This document shows positions 63,613-64,000 of a DNA stretch of 64,000 nucleotides, piece by piece (positions within the stretch are counted from its first letter, which is position 1; the number at the start of each line of letters is the position of its first letter). Below the pieces are notes generated by a model, which saw nothing but the letters and a program-made list of their open reading frames with translations, did no database searches and was not told the DNA's origin. Both the position numbers and the translations under genes were made by a program. The DNA lies in NCBI GenBank assembly GCA_947497085.1, contig CANMFE010000001.1, forward strand, positions 124,001 to 188,000, in the 5' to 3' direction. This DNA comes from an uncultured Sphingomonadaceae bacterium. Its GTDB lineage: Bacteria > Pseudomonadota > Alphaproteobacteria > Sphingomonadales > Sphingomonadaceae.

Positions 63613-64000
63613 TTGAGTGCAAGCGAAGATATAAATCACGGTGTTTCTCAGTCACAGCAAGTGGTTACACGGTTTGCGCCATCGCCCACGGGTTTCCTGC
63701 ATATTGGCGGTGCGCGAACCGCGCTGTTCAACTGGCTTTTCGCACGTGCAAATGGCGGCAAGGCGTTGCTGCGCATTGAGGACACGGACAAGGAACGTTC
63801 GACACAGGTAGCGATTGACGCCATTATTGACGGGCTTGACTGGATGGGCCTTGACTGGGACGAGCCACCTGTTTTTCAGAGCGCACGCGCCTCGCGGCAT
63901 GCCGAAGTTGCCCAGATACTGCTCGACAATGGCAATGCCTATAAATGCTATGCAACGTCAGAAGAGCTGGAACAAATGCGTGCGCAGCAGCGTGCGGCCA
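63613..64000 (+). CDS. gltX: Glutamyl-tRNA synthetase (start only)
   Basis: The first 129 codons of a class I synthetase running off the window. [47 protein letters not shown] contains the HIGH motif (HIGG) and the RIEDTD site. Residues [14 protein letters not shown] and the [15 protein letters not shown] segment follow the GluRS pattern. It starts with TTG 63613, preceded by an AAAGGAAG ribosome site; no ATG lies in frame before the conserved block. GluRS of alphaproteobacteria may also charge tRNA-Gln. It is divergent from comEC. Confidence 0.93.
   Translation, partial: MSASEDINHGVSQSQQVVTRFAPSPTGFLHIGGARTALFNWLFARANGGKALLRIEDTDKERSTQVAIDAIIDGLDWMGLDWDEPPVFQSARASRHAEVAQILLDNGNAYKCYATSEELEQMRAQQRAA

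Noticed and set aside
1..64000. CRISPR arrays, intact insertion sequences, phage genes, toxin-antitoxin pairs or secretion clusters
   Set aside because: None could be recognised; the ratA name reflects a family label and no antitoxin partner is present.

Overview
The window reads as chromosomal core sequence of an alphaproteobacterium, most likely of the order Sphingomonadales. The main pointers are the dusB-ntrB-ntrC-ntrY-ntrX-hfq-hflX cluster, an Hfq made of two fused Sm domains (known from Zymomonas and other sphingomonads), a fused IspDF, PhaR, a GTTC-N7-GTTC SOS box in front of lexA, and a ComEC with a degenerate C-terminus. Base composition looks moderately GC-rich by eye, with a few clearly AT-richer patches. 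I saw no CRISPR array, intact insertion sequence, prophage or replication origin.

Layout. 1-9100: end of a CsaA-like gene, an MHS-type MFS transporter, alanine racemase, a PHA-synthase-like hydrolase facing phaR, proS, rnr and a universal stress protein. 9250-14030: pyruvate dehydrogenase E2 and E3 with a small AT-rich membrane-protein gene between them, then a class IV aminotransferase coupled to a sulfotransferase-fold protein. 14100-16100: an accessory patch with a secreted protein, a PilZ protein, relics of a Y-family polymerase and of an SRAP (YedK/HMCES) peptidase separated by an AT-rich orphan gene, and tRNA-Ser(UGA). 16247-24974: cell-wall enzymes (lytic transglycosylase, D,D-carboxypeptidase) and the run tmk-holB-metG-tatD-MBL-aspartic protease-mazG. 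24982-34180 (minus): hflX, double hfq, NtrXY, NtrCB and dusB. 34277-41016: ispDF, pncC, ratA, lipA, a three-gene bicarbonate module (carbonic anhydrase, SbtA-like permease, PII/SbtB-like regulator) and putP. 41233-49182 (minus): acyl-CoA ligase, dnaE, a small membrane protein, glutathione peroxidase and LolD/LolC. 49200-50290: a terminator-ended candidate non-coding RNA, then an hsp20 gene with a heat-shock promoter and a ROSE-type RNA thermometer. 50301-64000: a Crp/Fnr regulator, pyrG, secG, tpiA, PpiD-like chaperone, the trp genes split by a PHA-granule gene, lexA with its SOS box, comEC and the start of gltX.

How the genes fit together. NtrBC and NtrYX are two linked two-component systems; NtrC keeps the sigma-54 contact motif and NtrX has lost it. 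Two separate loci (phaC-like/phaR and the gene at 57789) concern polyhydroxyalkanoate storage. The carbonic anhydrase-SbtA-SbtB set resembles the cyanobacterial bicarbonate uptake unit but sits in what otherwise looks like a heterotroph.

The items I consider most worth a second look are the bicarbonate module, the unexplained + strand terminator and structured RNA candidate at 49380-49580, the ROSE thermometer, the decayed SOS-gene patch next to tRNA-Ser, the aminotransferase/sulfotransferase pair and the overlapping start codons of phaR and its divergent neighbour. All assignments come from reading motifs by eye; no database search was run.
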